DNA of 38,851 nt from Bacteroidia bacterium (GCA_030432405.1 JAUIHG010000001.1:69908-108758), one strand, 5' to 3'; shown: positions 26,088-34,628, numbered from the stretch's first letter. Program-made: numbers and translations. Notes: a model not told the origin generated them from the letters alone.

Positions 26088-26771
26088 ATGCCCCGCATCC
26101 TGCATCTGGAAACCACCGCCGGCATTTGCGGTGTGGCCCTCTCCGAGGGCGAAGGCCGGCCCGTCCTGGTCCGCGAGCACGAAGAGCCCAACGCCCACTC
26201 CCGGGTGCTGGCGCCGATGATCCAGGCCATCCTGGAAGAGGCCGGTTGGTCGGTTGCGGACCTGGAAGCGGTGGCCATCGGGGCGGGACCGGGCTCCTAT
26301 ACCGGTCTGCGGATCGGGACCGCCACGGCCAAAGGCCTATGCTTTGCCCTTGGCTTGCCGCTGATTGCCGTGCCCACGCTGGAGGCCCTGGCTTTCGCCC
26401 TGCGGGCGAAACACCCCGATGCCCTGCGCTACGTGCCCTTGATCGACGCGCGCCGTATGGAGGTGTACTGGGCCGGTTTTGGCCAGGATTTGGCCGAATT
26501 GGACACAGCCAGGGCATGGATCGTAGAAAATAATCCTTTCCAACCTGTTCTGGATCAGGGTGTTGTGGTTTTTGGCGGAAGCGGCGCAGACAAATGCCGG
26601 GAAATTTTGGGACACAAAAACGCCCGCTTTGAAATTTCGCTGGTTCCCCGGGTGGAGCAAGGCATTGGCCTTGCTCATAAGCGCTTCAAAACCAATGTGT
26701 TTGAGGATGTGGGCCACTTCGAACCGCATTACGTGAAAGCCTTCTGGACCCCGGCCCGGAAGGACACATGA
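26088..26771 (+). CDS. tsaB: tRNA threonylcarbamoyladenosine biosynthesis protein TsaB
   Basis: The protein has 227 residues from the ATG at 26088 (MPRILHLETTAG). The ASKHA fold is shown by ILHLETTAGICGVAL and the GAGPGSYTGLRIGTATAKGL segment, followed by the C-terminal half typical of TsaB rather than TsaD. It partners TsaD and TsaE in making t6A37 in ANN-decoding tRNAs. An in-frame start at 26031 precedes non-conserved sequence. A 19-base palindrome, TTTCGCCC-TGC-GGGCGAAA, lies at 26393-26411. An imperfect hairpin without T tract follows the gene (CCGGTTG/CAACCGG at 26844-26864). Confidence 0.93.
   Translation: MPRILHLETTAGICGVALSEGEGRPVLVREHEEPNAHSRVLAPMIQAILEEAGWSVADLEAVAIGAGPGSYTGLRIGTATAKGLCFALGLPLIAVPTLEALAFALRAKHPDALRYVPLIDARRMEVYWAGFGQDLAELDTARAWIVENNPFQPVLDQGVVVFGGSGADKCREILGHKNARFEISLVPRVEQGIGLAHKRFKTNVFEDVGHFEPHYVKAFWTPARKDT
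26393..26411. repeat. TTCGCC/GGCGAA palindrome copy in tsaB
   Basis: TTTCGCCC-TGC-GGGCGAAA has perfect 8-bp arms. It belongs to a family of short palindromes with other intact copies at 1438, 3019, 12622, 13361, 15089, 19296, 30375, 33871, 35926 and 37352. Confidence 0.75.
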
Positions 26772-26915
26772 TGACCGCTTCGAAACCTTCGCCGGCAGGT
26801 GGTGGTATAGGGGGGTGTTCCGTGTATGGAACGCTCGCTTCAACCGGTTGCCATCTACAACCGGCCGTTATTGTCGAAAGCTGCTGTATATGCGCTGCAT
26901 TTCGGTGATATGGCA

Positions 26916-26946
26916 TATTTTTATCATCTCTAACGGGTTATAACCC
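26916..26946 (+). promoter_or_regulatory. promoter/operator region of the first ArsR-like gene
   Basis: A near-match to the -7 element, TATTTTTA (26916-26923), is followed by a perfect 12-base palindrome GGGTTATAACCC (26935-26946), 18 bases before the ATG. A palindrome just downstream of a promoter is a typical operator position for an autoregulated ArsR-type repressor. Confidence 0.4.
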
Positions 26947-26964
26947 TACCCAAAAGGCTTTGTT

Positions 26965-27303
26965 ATGCTGTCTAATTCAAACGTGCAAAAACTTACAAAT
27001 TCGGATAAGGGAGACATCAAGCTGGATTACAATACGTTGCGTAAAGCCGTTCTGGTGCTGCGTTCCGTAAACCACAAGCTGCGTCAGAGCATCATCAAGC
27101 TGCTCGAGGAAAACGAAGAAATGACGGTGACCCAGATCTACGTCAAGCTTCGCCTCGAACAGTCGGTTGCTTCCCAACACTTGGCCATCCTGCGCCGCGC
27201 GTCCGTGGTGAACACCCGCCGCGAGGGCAAGTACATCTACTACTCGCTGAACAAGGAGCGCATCACCGAGATCGCTTCCATGATCGACGACCTGGTCGAG
27301 TAA
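26965..27303 (+). CDS. ArsR-like winged-helix transcriptional regulator (first paralogue)
   Basis: The protein has 112 residues. A winged HTH of ArsR type runs from LRKAVLVLRSVNHKLRQSII through the recognition helix LRLEQSVASQHLAILRRASV to the wing NTRREGKYIYYSLN. The Cys-rich metal site of classical ArsR/SmtB is absent, so the signal is not likely a metal thiolate. AAAAGG seven bases before the ATG resembles a ribosome binding site. It is a paralogue of the gene at 27718. A strong terminator follows, so the two are separate units. Confidence 0.9.
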   Translation: MLSNSNVQKLTNSDKGDIKLDYNTLRKAVLVLRSVNHKLRQSIIKLLEENEEMTVTQIYVKLRLEQSVASQHLAILRRASVVNTRREGKYIYYSLNKERITEIASMIDDLVE

Positions 27304-27327
27304 TCCGACCTGCATCGCACAACGTGC

Positions 27328-27353
27328 AAAAAGCGGCCTCCGGGCCGCTTTTT
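27328..27353 (+). terminator. intrinsic terminator after the first ArsR-like gene
   Basis: AAAAAGCGGCC-tccg-GGCCGCTTTTT is a perfect 11-bp stem ending in five T residues. The A-rich left arm could let it work in both directions. Confidence 0.93.
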
Positions 27354-27717
27354 GTGGTTTTTGGCAACGGCGAAAAGTAGAAAAGCTTATTCGGCATCAG
27401 TCCCGTCCACTATGCGCGTAAGTACTTAATATACAGGGGCTTGCAAAGCAGCAGTGTATATTTTTCAATTGCGACATATTCAGTATATATCATTTGTATT
27501 GATTTTTTTGTGACAATGCTGTCATATCCCGGGAATTGTCTTAGATTTACACAATATCCCTGATCTTAGTATTATCTATCGTTGTTATGTTACCCAAAAA
27601 CATTATCCTTGTTATGTATGAAGCAAGGGAAGTATTGAAGATCGATGTTTCAACACGCTACGCACGTACTCGCCACTGGAAACCACTTTTTGTTACCCGT
27701 CAACACCTCAGGACACC
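27354..27717. promoter_or_regulatory. AT-rich regulatory spacer between the two ArsR-like genes
   Basis: These 364 bases are much more AT-rich than the surroundings. They contain an inverted repeat TGACA-atgc-TGTCA (27511-27524), two copies of TTGTTATGT (27582-27590 and 27609-27617), and a block TACCCAAAA...TTGTTATG (27591-27616) that echoes the sequence just before the first paralogue's ATG (26947-26967). A short ORF begins at 27587. The layout suggests cross- or autoregulation by the two regulators. Confidence 0.45.
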
Positions 27718-27721
27718 ATGA
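27587..27721 (+). CDS. possible 44-codon upstream ORF coupled to the second ArsR-like gene
   Basis: The ATG at 27587 opens 44 codons (MLPKNIILVMYEAREVLKID, then a basic end ..RQHLRTP) whose TGA overlaps the ATG of the regulator gene by the ATGA arrangement. A second in-frame ATG at 27614 lies in the duplicated TTGTTATGT. No family is recognised. An open frame of this length could arise by chance, so the coupling and the start context similar to the first paralogue are the only support. Confidence 0.3.
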   Translation: MLPKNIILVMYEAREVLKIDVSTRYARTRHWKPLFVTRQHLRTP

Positions 27722-28041
27722 GTAAAACCACCCAGAAGCGCAAGAAAAAGGCGCTCTTCAAGGTTGATCAAAACAAACTGGATCGTTGTGCTGAAGTTCT
27801 ACGTGCCCTGGCGCATCCCCTGCGCCTGCGCATCATGGAGTTCATCGACAAAAACGAAGTGATCAACGTCAACAAGATCTACAACACGTTGAAGCTGGAG
27901 CAGTCCATTACCTCCCAGCATCTGAAGATCCTTCGTCAAGCCGGACTGGTGCATACCCGCCGTGACGGCAAGTTCATTTACTACTCGATCAACTACGAGG
28001 CCGTCCATCGCGCGGTCACCACGATCGACAACTACATGTAA
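27718..28041 (+). CDS. ArsR-like winged-helix transcriptional regulator (second paralogue)
   Basis: The protein has 107 residues. A very basic N-terminus (KTTQKRKKKALFK) precedes an ArsR-type winged helix: LRALAHPLRLRIMEFIDKNE, the recognition helix LKLEQSITSQHLKILRQAGL and the wing HTRRDGKFIYYSIN. The same LEQS-x-x-SQHL-x-ILR core is found in the paralogue at 26965. No metal-binding Cys cluster is present. It has its own AT-rich upstream region and terminator. Confidence 0.9.
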   Translation: MSKTTQKRKKKALFKVDQNKLDRCAEVLRALAHPLRLRIMEFIDKNEVINVNKIYNTLKLEQSITSQHLKILRQAGLVHTRRDGKFIYYSINYEAVHRAVTTIDNYM

Positions 28042-28124
28042 ACCGCTGCGTGTCAGGTCCTGAACGTACAACATCTGTGCGCAAGGGAAACCTACGGCCA
28101 AACGGTTCAGAACAGTTCCCACAG

Positions 28125-28149
28125 AAAGCGCTTTCGGGCGCTTTTTTTT
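28125..28149 (+). terminator. intrinsic terminator after the second ArsR-like gene
   Basis: AAAGCGCT-ttcg-GGCGCTTT (8-bp stem with one T-G pair) is followed by a run of T residues to 28149. It also faces the 3' end of nadA on the other strand. Confidence 0.9.
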
Positions 28150-28206
28150 ATGCATGCCGGCCGGTCCACGGCCGAACCGCCATGCTTTAACAGCCTGTAC
28201 CCCGGT

Positions 28207-29220
28207 TCAGCGGCCGATGCCCACAGACCATTCGAGCATGCGGTCCATGGGCGCTTTCGCGCGAACGCGCAGGGACTCTTCCATCTCCAGCTCCGGGGCT
28301 TCATGCTCCAGAGCCAGGTAGATTTTTTCCAGCGTATTGCGCTTCATATGGGGGCAATCGTTGCAGGCGCAGGTATTGTCCGGCGGTGCGGGAATGAAGG
28401 TTTTCTCTGGTGCAGCTTTCTGCATTTGGTGCAGGATGCCGGTTTCGGTGGCCACGATGTAGCTCGAACCACCATCTTCCTGCACAAAATTCAACAGTGC
28501 GGTAGTGCTGCCTATGAAAGAAGCCTGTTCCAGCACAACGGCTTCGCATTCCGGATGCGCAATCAAGGCGGCTTCCGGATGCCGATGCTGCAGGCGCGCG
28601 ATCTTTTCGGCGCTGAAGATTTCGTGCACCATGCAGCTGCCGTCCCAGAGCACCAGATCGCGGCCGCTTTCCCGGGCTACATAGCGGCCCAGGTTCTTGT
28701 CCGGCGCAAAAACAATCGGTTGATCGGCCGGCAGGCTGTTGACGATGTGCACCGCATTGCTGCTGGTGCAGATCACATCGCTCAAGGCCTTGATTTCCGC
28801 CGTGCAGTTGATGTAGGAAACCACCGCATGTCCGGGATGTTGATCCAGGAACGTCTTGAAGGCATCCGGTGGACAGCTGTCCGCTAAACTGCATCCGGCA
28901 TGCAGGTCCGGCAACAGGACCTTGCGCGTGGGATTGAGGATTTTGGCGGTTTCTGCCATGAAGTGCACGCCCGCAAAAAGGATGATGTCGGCATCCGTTT
29001 CAGCGGCCTTCCGGGAAAGGCCCAGGCTGTCTCCGATGTGGTCGGCAATGTCCTGGATGTCCGGATCCTGGTAGTAGTGCGCCAGGATAACCGCGTTTTT
29101 TTCTTGCTTGAGCCGTTCGATGGCTTCGAACAGGTCCAGGCTGGGATCAACGGGCAGGTCCAAAAAACCTTTGGTGTCAAGCGCGCTTTTGGCGCTTGTC
29201 AACAGGGCTGCCGAATCCAT
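28207..29220 (-). CDS. nadA: quinolinate synthase A (4Fe-4S)
   Basis: The protein has 337 residues and condenses iminoaspartate with dihydroxyacetone phosphate to quinolinate in de novo NAD synthesis. NadA features are [34 protein letters not shown], and the three cluster Cys positions Cys110 (LHAGCSLAD), Cys196 (WDGSCMVHE) and Cys289 in CACNDCPHM. Length is normal. nadB and nadC are not in the window, but nadD lies 444 bases upstream on the same strand. Confidence 0.97.
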   Translation of the reverse strand: MDSAALLTSAKSALDTKGFLDLPVDPSLDLFEAIERLKQEKNAVILAHYYQDPDIQDIADHIGDSLGLSRKAAETDADIILFAGVHFMAETAKILNPTRKVLLPDLHAGCSLADSCPPDAFKTFLDQHPGHAVVSYINCTAEIKALSDVICTSSNAVHIVNSLPADQPIVFAPDKNLGRYVARESGRDLVLWDGSCMVHEIFSAEKIARLQHRHPEAALIAHPECEAVVLEQASFIGSTTALLNFVQEDGGSSYIVATETGILHQMQKAAPEKTFIPAPPDNTCACNDCPHMKRNTLEKIYLALEHEAPELEMEESLRVRAKAPMDRMLEWSVGIGR

Positions 29221-29664
29221 GGTCTTAGTCTTCTTTTAAAAAAAAGAAAGCAAGCCCATCATCAAGCCCGTGGATTGGTGCAATCCTTTACGGCGCTTTC
29301 CTTGATGGAATGGGAATCCACATCGAAGCGGCACTTATGCACTTCAAATGCACAGCCCAAAAGCTTGCCGGAGCATCAAAGCTAGTCCTTATGCACACGC
29401 TGTGGACCGGCATCCATGGGCACAAGAAAGTGCATGGCTGATGGTGCAAAAGCCGGATCGGGATGTGGACGCGTGGTGTGGATCGCCCGGTTTATGCACG
29501 CCTTGCGAAGGCACAATCCAGTGTTGTGGATTCCAGTTGCGAAATCCTCAGGAAATGCACGGCTTATCCCCCGCCTGCGTTAACCGTATGTGAAGAAATT
29601 CTTACCTCAGGTTGTGCTGGTGCTTTCGCAGCGCCGCCGTATATGGCCCGAATCCCCTGCGTGT
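29221..29664. other. nadA-nadD intergenic region with DnaA-box-like cluster
   Basis: No gene is supported here. On the plus strand there is one exact match to TTATnCACA (TTATGCACA, 29389-29397) and two one-mismatch sites, TTATGCACT (29335-29343) and TTATGCACG (29492-29500). Two-mismatch sites lie at 29314, 29346, 29477 (reverse) and 29525 (reverse). An A/T-only run lies at about 29234-29245 in a TC/A-rich stretch. This may be a DnaA-binding region, possibly an origin or a titration or regulatory site. Confidence 0.4.
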
Positions 29665-30291
29665 CTACTGGTAAAAACCTGTTTCGTCCAGATAGGCATG
29701 CACCGGATCGGGCAGCAGGTAGCGCACGCTGCGGCCTTCGGCTATGCTCTTTCGAATCTGGGTGGCCGACAGCTGCAGAAGCGGCATCTCCTCGAGCCAT
29801 TCGACGGAGGCGTGTTCACGGAGTTCCGCCGCTTCCTGACCCGGCCGCGGATAGACCAACAGGCGGTGTTCCTCCAGGATCTTGTCGGCGTTTTTCCATT
29901 TGCCAAAAGACTGCAGGTTGTCCGAGCCCATGATCAGGTCAAAGTGGTGCTGCGGGTGTTTTTCGCCCAGATGGGCGAGGGTATCCACGGTATAGGAAGG
30001 TACCGGCAGCCCGAACTCCACGTCCGATGCCCGCAGCCGGTCGTCGTCCCCAATGGCCAGGCGCACCATGTGCAGGCGCTGGCGCTGGTCCAGCAGACTG
30101 CTCTTTTGCTTGAAGGGGTTCTGCGGACTGACCACAAACCAGACCTGGTGGCAGGCGCTGCGCTCGACCACCTGGCTGGCGATGATCAGGTGCCCGATGT
30201 GGATCGGGTTGAAGGAGCCAAAAAAGAGCCCCACCCGCTTGGCGATCGGGTTGGATCCGGAGAGCAGCTGTGCGGCCAGGTGTTGCGCCAT
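29665..30291 (-). CDS. nadD: nicotinate-nucleotide adenylyltransferase
   Basis: The protein has 208 residues. The nucleotidyltransferase signature FFGSFNPIHIGHL (about 23-35) contains the GxFxPxHxGH active site, and LSATQIRKSIAEG is the conserved ISSTxIR-type motif. It adenylates nicotinate mononucleotide to deamido-NAD. The ATG at 30291 gives about 18 residues before the conserved start, slightly longer than usual. The M29 peptidase gene ends 50 bases upstream, so the two may be co-transcribed. Confidence 0.95.
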   Translation of the reverse strand: MAQHLAAQLLSGSNPIAKRVGLFFGSFNPIHIGHLIIASQVVERSACHQVWFVVSPQNPFKQKSSLLDQRQRLHMVRLAIGDDDRLRASDVEFGLPVPSYTVDTLAHLGEKHPQHHFDLIMGSDNLQSFGKWKNADKILEEHRLLVYPRPGQEAAELREHASVEWLEEMPLLQLSATQIRKSIAEGRSVRYLLPDPVHAYLDETGFYQ

Positions 30292-30341
30292 GGCTGGGGA
30301 AGCTTGCAGGCCGCGTCTGCGGTCCTGCGGTTCAGGACGCT

Positions 30342-31439
30342 TCAGAAGGTAAAGCGGCCGTTTTCGTAGATGCGTTCGCCGTCGGCGAAAATCTGGCCCC
30401 CATCGCGCATGTTGGCCAACAGGTCCCAGTGCACATCGGATTCGTTTTTGCCGCCCGTGGCCGGATAGGATTGGCCCAGGGCCATGTGGATGGTGCCGCC
30501 CATCTTCTCGTCAAAAAGCATGTTGCGGGTCAGCCGATCGATGCTGTAGTTGGTGCCGATGGCGGCTTCGCCGAAACGGCGGGCACCCGGTGTTTCCAAC
30601 AGCTTGTCCAACAGCTCCTGGCCGCGCTTGGCTTCCCATTGCACCACTTCACCGTTCTTGACCTCCAAACGAATGTCCTCGATTTCGCGACCCATGAAGA
30701 TGCCCGGATAGTTGAAGCGGATGTGGCCGTTGACCGAATCTTCCACCGGGGAGGTGTATACTTCGCCGGAAGGCATATTGGTCCTGCCGTCCGAATTCAT
30801 CCAGATGCGGCCATCCGTGCGGAAGGAGATGTCGGAATCCGCGTTGACGTAGCGCACTTCCTTGCAGGTGTTCAGGCGGTCGACCACGGCTTGCTGATCG
30901 GCGCGGACCTGCAGCCAAGCGGCTGTGGGATCCTCCTGGTCCAGTTTGCAGGCTCCGTAGACAAAGGCCTCGTATTCGGGCAGGGACATGCCGGCTTCCT
31001 GGGCGGCGGCTTCGGTGGGGAACACGCAGAGGGTGCGCTTCATTTCCCGGGTGGCCGTACGCTGCATGTAAATGGAGCGGCTCTTGCTGCGGGCTGCGCT
31101 GAGGGCTTTGCTCTTGGCGGCGTCCACGGTCTGCAAGTGCTTGGTGTTGTAGCTGGACAGGATGACGGCGTAGGCGTCAAAGGTCTCCATCGATTCCCGG
31201 TATGCGGTGGGCACGTAGGCCAGTTGGGCTTCGTTTGCGTGCTCCAGAAAGAGCCGGTCCTGATCCCGGAAGGAGACGTCAAAGTGGGGATGGGCCCCGG
31301 CCTGGAGGGTTTCGCGCATCAGCGCCTGCAACAGGGGTTCGGCCAGGTGGGTGGAACGGTACTGGACTTTTTCTCCCGGCTGGAGCTCCAGGCAATAGTG
31401 GACCAACAGGTGGGCGTAGCGGTCGTGGATGGTTTGCAT
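30342..31439 (-). CDS. M29 family aminopeptidase
   Basis: The protein has 365 residues from the ATG at 31439 (MQTIHDRYAHLLVHYC). In-frame starts at 31469 and 31550 exist, but a promoter ends eight bases before this ATG. Metal ligand motifs of M29 are visible: NMPSGEVYTSPVEDSVNG, RRFGEAAIGTN, GTIHMALGQSYPATGG and DVHWDLLANM. It is a cytoplasmic metal-dependent aminopeptidase with no signal peptide. A TTCGCC-GTC-GGCGAA palindrome lies at 30375-30389 near the C-terminus. Confidence 0.93.
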   Translation of the reverse strand: MQTIHDRYAHLLVHYCLELQPGEKVQYRSTHLAEPLLQALMRETLQAGAHPHFDVSFRDQDRLFLEHANEAQLAYVPTAYRESMETFDAYAVILSSYNTKHLQTVDAAKSKALSAARSKSRSIYMQRTATREMKRTLCVFPTEAAAQEAGMSLPEYEAFVYGACKLDQEDPTAAWLQVRADQQAVVDRLNTCKEVRYVNADSDISFRTDGRIWMNSDGRTNMPSGEVYTSPVEDSVNGHIRFNYPGIFMGREIEDIRLEVKNGEVVQWEAKRGQELLDKLLETPGARRFGEAAIGTNYSIDRLTRNMLFDEKMGGTIHMALGQSYPATGGKNESDVHWDLLANMRDGGQIFADGERIYENGRFTF

Positions 31440-31447
31440 ATTGGCGG

Positions 31448-31475
31448 CAAAGATACCGGGCACGTACATCCTCAA
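31448..31475 (-). promoter_or_regulatory. promoter of the M29 aminopeptidase gene
   Basis: On the minus strand, TTG (31475-31473) and an exact -7 element TATCTTTG (31455-31448) are separated by 17 bases. The -7 element ends eight bases before the ATG at 31439, so the leader is only a few bases. This decides the start codon. Confidence 0.65.
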
Positions 31476-31591
31476 CCGGGCGAGGTATTGAACAATCGGG
31501 AATCTCCCGTTGTTTCGCGAAAGGTTCTGCTCACGCCACGTGCCGGGCATAGACCCCGTTTCACGTCTGAAAACCGCTACAAACTCCTACC

Positions 31592-32359
31592 ATGCTCCGC
31601 AATCCGCTTTCGCGCCGCCAAGGCGCCCTGTTCCTTAGCACTGCGTTGGTCCTCAGCCTGGCCAGCGCCTGTTCCCAGGCTCCCGATTCCGACAAAGCCG
31701 AAGTCGGCGATGCCCAGGAAGTCCCTGAAGCCCAGGCCGATGCCGCCACCATGGCCGTCAACACCGATGCCAGCGTCATCGAATGGGTGGGCACCAAAGT
31801 CACCGGCCGCCACAACGGCACCTTCCAGCTGGCCGACGGTTCCCTGGAAATGGACCAGGACGGCAACCTGGTTGGTGGCTCTTTTACCATCGACATGAAC
31901 AGCCTCAAAGTCACCGACGAGGCTGGAGACAAACTGCGCGGCCACCTGGCTTCGCCCGATTTCTTCAACCTCGAGGAGCATCCCGAAGCCACGTTTGTGC
32001 TGACCGGTGCTGCGCCGTTTGAAGGCGAAACCGAAAACGAGGAAGTCGAGGAAATCAGCGAATACAAGGTCTCCGATCCCACCCACACCATCAGCGGCAA
32101 CCTGACCATGGTGGGCGTGACCAAAGGCATTTCCTTCCCGGCCAAAGTGATGGTGATGGAAAACGGCCTGGAAGCCAAAGCTAAGTTCAACATCAACCGC
32201 AAGGAGTGGGACATCAACTACGCCGGCAAGCCCGACGACCTGATCCGCGACGATGTGCACCTGGGCATCCACCTGGTGGCCGGTGAAGCCGAGCCCATGG
32301 CCCATGCAGGCGAAGGCGATCACGCCGCTGGCGACGACCATTCCGGACACGACCACTAA
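31592..32359 (+). CDS. YceI-family lipoprotein with His-rich tail
   Basis: The protein has 255 residues. The lipobox LASAC (Cys27) makes it a lipoprotein. A short acidic linker precedes the YceI lipocalin-like beta-barrel (SVIEWVGTKVTGRHNGTFQL, SFTIDMNSLKV, LASPDFFNLEEHPEATFVLT, INRKEWDINY). YceI proteins bind isoprenoid-like or other amphiphilic molecules. The last 18 residues, with five His among acidic residues and Gly, could bind metal. A very stable terminator hairpin follows. Confidence 0.92.
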   Translation: MLRNPLSRRQGALFLSTALVLSLASACSQAPDSDKAEVGDAQEVPEAQADAATMAVNTDASVIEWVGTKVTGRHNGTFQLADGSLEMDQDGNLVGGSFTIDMNSLKVTDEAGDKLRGHLASPDFFNLEEHPEATFVLTGAAPFEGETENEEVEEISEYKVSDPTHTISGNLTMVGVTKGISFPAKVMVMENGLEAKAKFNINRKEWDINYAGKPDDLIRDDVHLGIHLVAGEAEPMAHAGEGDHAAGDDHSGHDH

Positions 32360-32405
32360 ATCCGTCCGTTCCGCGGGTTAACGCCCCGGAGGCACCTGGA
32401 CCTGA

Positions 32406-32476
32406 AGCGCCGGAAAACGCTTGTGCAAGCCCCTTGTTTCGGGGAACTGCACAGGGGTTTCCGGCGCTCTTTTTTT
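32406..32476 (+). terminator. long nested terminator after the YceI gene
   Basis: The perfect 11-bp arms AGCGCCGGAAA (32406-32416) and TTTCCGGCGCT (32458-32468) enclose a second hairpin (TGTGCA ... CCCC ... GGGG ... TGCACA) and are followed by CTTTTTTT. Confidence 0.88.
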
Positions 32477-32508
32477 GGCCATACCGAGGGCCGCCGCGTG
32501 GGGAGCAC

Positions 32509-34275
32509 TTACATGCTTTCGTGGGGCTGCCCGGCTTCGGGCTGCGCCTGCACGCTGCGCACCAGGCCCTTGTCGGTCATGCGCAGGGTATGGTTGTAGA
32601 GTTCGGCGTCGCTCATGAAGCCGTCGGTGTGCACGCTGGTCAGCAGACCGCGCATGCTCTCGTCGATGACAATTTCCGCGCCGCTGGGCAGTTCGACAAC
32701 CAGATCCAGGTCCTGGTCGCGCCAGCGGTGCTCGCCCAGGCTGAATTCCGGATCGATGCCGAGCGAGCCTTCGGTGTTGCGGACCCGGTGGGTGATGGCC
32801 TTGGCGTTTTCGGTGGCCTGTTGCCGGTTGCGGCCGCGGGCATGGCGGATGCGGTAGAGGGCGGGTGTTTCGCCGGAGGCGCCCGAAATCTTCACGTCCA
32901 GGTTGCCGAAGAACACCGTGTCGTCGGTGAAACGCACCTGATCGATGTGGATGCGGCGGTCTTCGCGGTAATCGCGGTGCGCGGTGGACAAGCGCTTGAT
33001 GCGCAGGGGCCGGTTCGGAGCCACCTCGAGGGGCAGTTCCTCGCGGTAGCTGATCTCGCGGCCAAACTCACCGGCCACGCGAAAGCCCAGGAAAATGGTC
33101 AGGCCCAGGGCCACGCCCCATACCGTCAAAAAGACCGTATGGATGGCGCCGCTGCGGCGCTTCCAACCCAGCATGGCGCGGGCCGCGCTCATGGCCGCCA
33201 GGATCAGCGGGATGCCGACCACGGCCAGGACCGCCAGGATGGCCATGCGGCCGAATCCCGATCCGGGGAACAACAGGGGGCCGAACTGGGGCACCATCCA
33301 GGCCGCTGCTCCGGCCCCGGTTGCCAGGCTGAAGAGCAGGGACAATACGACGATCAGCACCACCGTCGCAAACACAACCGTCAGAAGGCGGGCAGCACCA
33401 TGGACCAGGCGCTGAAAGGGGCTACCCGCCTCTACGAAAAAATCGTTGGCCTTCTTTTCGACGCGCTCTTCAAAGCCCTTGGGATCGTCTTTGATCTCCT
33501 GTTTGAAATCCTTGAAGCGCTTTTTGAGGTCCTTCGCCTCCCGGCGAATGGCCTTCTCGATGGATTCCACCGTGACCTTTTCGCCGCGCATCTGCAGTTT
33601 TTCGGACGTGGTTTTGGCCTCCGGAACGATGATCCAGAGCACGATGTAGATCAGCGGACCCATGCCGAAGCCGAGCACGGCCAGCAGGAAGGCCAGGCGC
33701 ACGATCAGCGGATCGGCATCGATGTAGGCGGCAAAACCGGAGCACACCCCGCCGACCAGCTTGTCGTCTCCGTTGCGGAAGAAACGCTTGGGACCGGGGT
33801 TCCCGACGGGTTCCGCCTTGCGGGTCTTTTTGCGGCCGGACTTGCCGTAGCCCTCGCTCTGGGCTGTGCTTTCGCCGGTACCGGCGAAGGCTTCCGGAGC
33901 GTCCGGATCTTCTGCCGGTGCATCGCTGCCCGTGCCGGCCTGTGCGGCATCGGCCGGCGTTTGATCGGCCGGCGTGTGGGGCGCGGATGCCGATCCCGTC
34001 AGGTTGGGGTCCTCCTCCTGGAGTTCGCGCGGCGCGCCCATCACGGCCACGATGTCCTGGACATCCGCCGTGGAGATGGACTCCACACCGCCTTTGACCT
34101 TTTCCTGGAAAATTTCGGCGATCCGGTATTCGATGTCGCCGATGATTTCATCCGCGCCTTCGGTTCCTTCAAATTGGCGTTGCAGCGCGCCGATGTATGC
34201 GTCCAGTTTCCCGTAGGCCTCGTCGTCTATCGGGAAGACGAGTCCGCCGAGATTCACGCTCATCACCTTTCTCAT
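32509..34275 (-). CDS. PspC-domain multi-pass membrane protein
   Basis: The protein has 588 residues. The N-terminal domain (LGGLVFPIDDEAYGKLDAYI, DIEYRIAEIFQEK) is the cytoplasmic region found in Bacteroidota PspC proteins. An Ala/Pro/Asp-rich linker leads to the PspC domain at about 165-225 (RNGDDKLVGGVCSGFAAYID, then a membrane helix). A charged coiled segment, three or four more membrane helices, and a C-terminal beta-rich domain resembling a bactofilin-like or adhesin-type fold follow. It is predicted to sense or counter envelope stress. Its start overlaps the PadR gene by four bases. Palindrome copies lie at 33871-33888 (perfect, 18 bases) and, as the half-core, at 32869. Confidence 0.88.
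   Translation of the reverse strand: MRKVMSVNLGGLVFPIDDEAYGKLDAYIGALQRQFEGTEGADEIIGDIEYRIAEIFQEKVKGGVESISTADVQDIVAVMGAPRELQEEDPNLTGSASAPHTPADQTPADAAQAGTGSDAPAEDPDAPEAFAGTGESTAQSEGYGKSGRKKTRKAEPVGNPGPKRFFRNGDDKLVGGVCSGFAAYIDADPLIVRLAFLLAVLGFGMGPLIYIVLWIIVPEAKTTSEKLQMRGEKVTVESIEKAIRREAKDLKKRFKDFKQEIKDDPKGFEERVEKKANDFFVEAGSPFQRLVHGAARLLTVVFATVVLIVVLSLLFSLATGAGAAAWMVPQFGPLLFPGSGFGRMAILAVLAVVGIPLILAAMSAARAMLGWKRRSGAIHTVFLTVWGVALGLTIFLGFRVAGEFGREISYREELPLEVAPNRPLRIKRLSTAHRDYREDRRIHIDQVRFTDDTVFFGNLDVKISGASGETPALYRIRHARGRNRQQATENAKAITHRVRNTEGSLGIDPEFSLGEHRWRDQDLDLVVELPSGAEIVIDESMRGLLTSVHTDGFMSDAELYNHTLRMTDKGLVRSVQAQPEAGQPHESM
33871..33888. repeat. perfect 18-base TTCGCC/GGCGAA palindrome in the PspC gene
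   Basis: TTCGCCGGTACCGGCGAA is fully self-complementary. It encodes FAGTGE in the Ala/Pro-rich linker, a place tolerant of insertion. Confidence 0.75.
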
Positions 34276-34610
34276 GACAGCTGAATGTTTTTGGTGGCGA
34301 ATCCGACGGCATGTGCCAACTCCTCCCAGGTTCCTTTGAGTTCTTGAAGGAATGCCTCTCCTTCCGTCGTTAGGTTGTAATACTTGCGGGGTGGGCCGCT
34401 GGTGCTTTCTTTCCAGCTGTAGCCCAACAACCCGGCGTTTTTCAGTCGTGTCAACAGGGGGTAGAGGGTCCCCTCGACGACGATGAGTTTTGCGTCTTTA
34501 AGCTTGCGCAAAATGTCCGAAGGGTAGATCTCCCCCTGGCTGATGATGGCCAGGATGCAGAACTCCAGGACCCCCTTGCGCATCTGCTTTTTTGAATTTT
34601 CGATGTCCAT
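34272..34610 (-). CDS. PadR-family transcriptional regulator
   Basis: The protein has 112 residues from the ATG at 34610 (MDIENSKKQMRKGVLEFCIL). A start at 34739 is in frame but precedes non-conserved sequence. The PadR winged helix is evident: AIISQGEIYPSDILRKLKDA, then VVEGTLYPLLTRLKNAGLLG, with the wing GPPRKYYNLTTEGEAFL. In Bacteroidota this gene commonly precedes PspC-type membrane proteins and represses its own operon. Its stop overlaps the PspC start (ATGA). Confidence 0.95.
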   Translation of the reverse strand: MDIENSKKQMRKGVLEFCILAIISQGEIYPSDILRKLKDAKLIVVEGTLYPLLTRLKNAGLLGYSWKESTSGPPRKYYNLTTEGEAFLQELKGTWEELAHAVGFATKNIQLS

Positions 34611-34628
34611 GGCGCTTGGCCTTGTGGT

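Noticed and set aside
34273..34276. missing separate start for the PspC gene
   Set aside because: The ATGA overlap with padR is a normal coupled arrangement, so no frameshift is needed.
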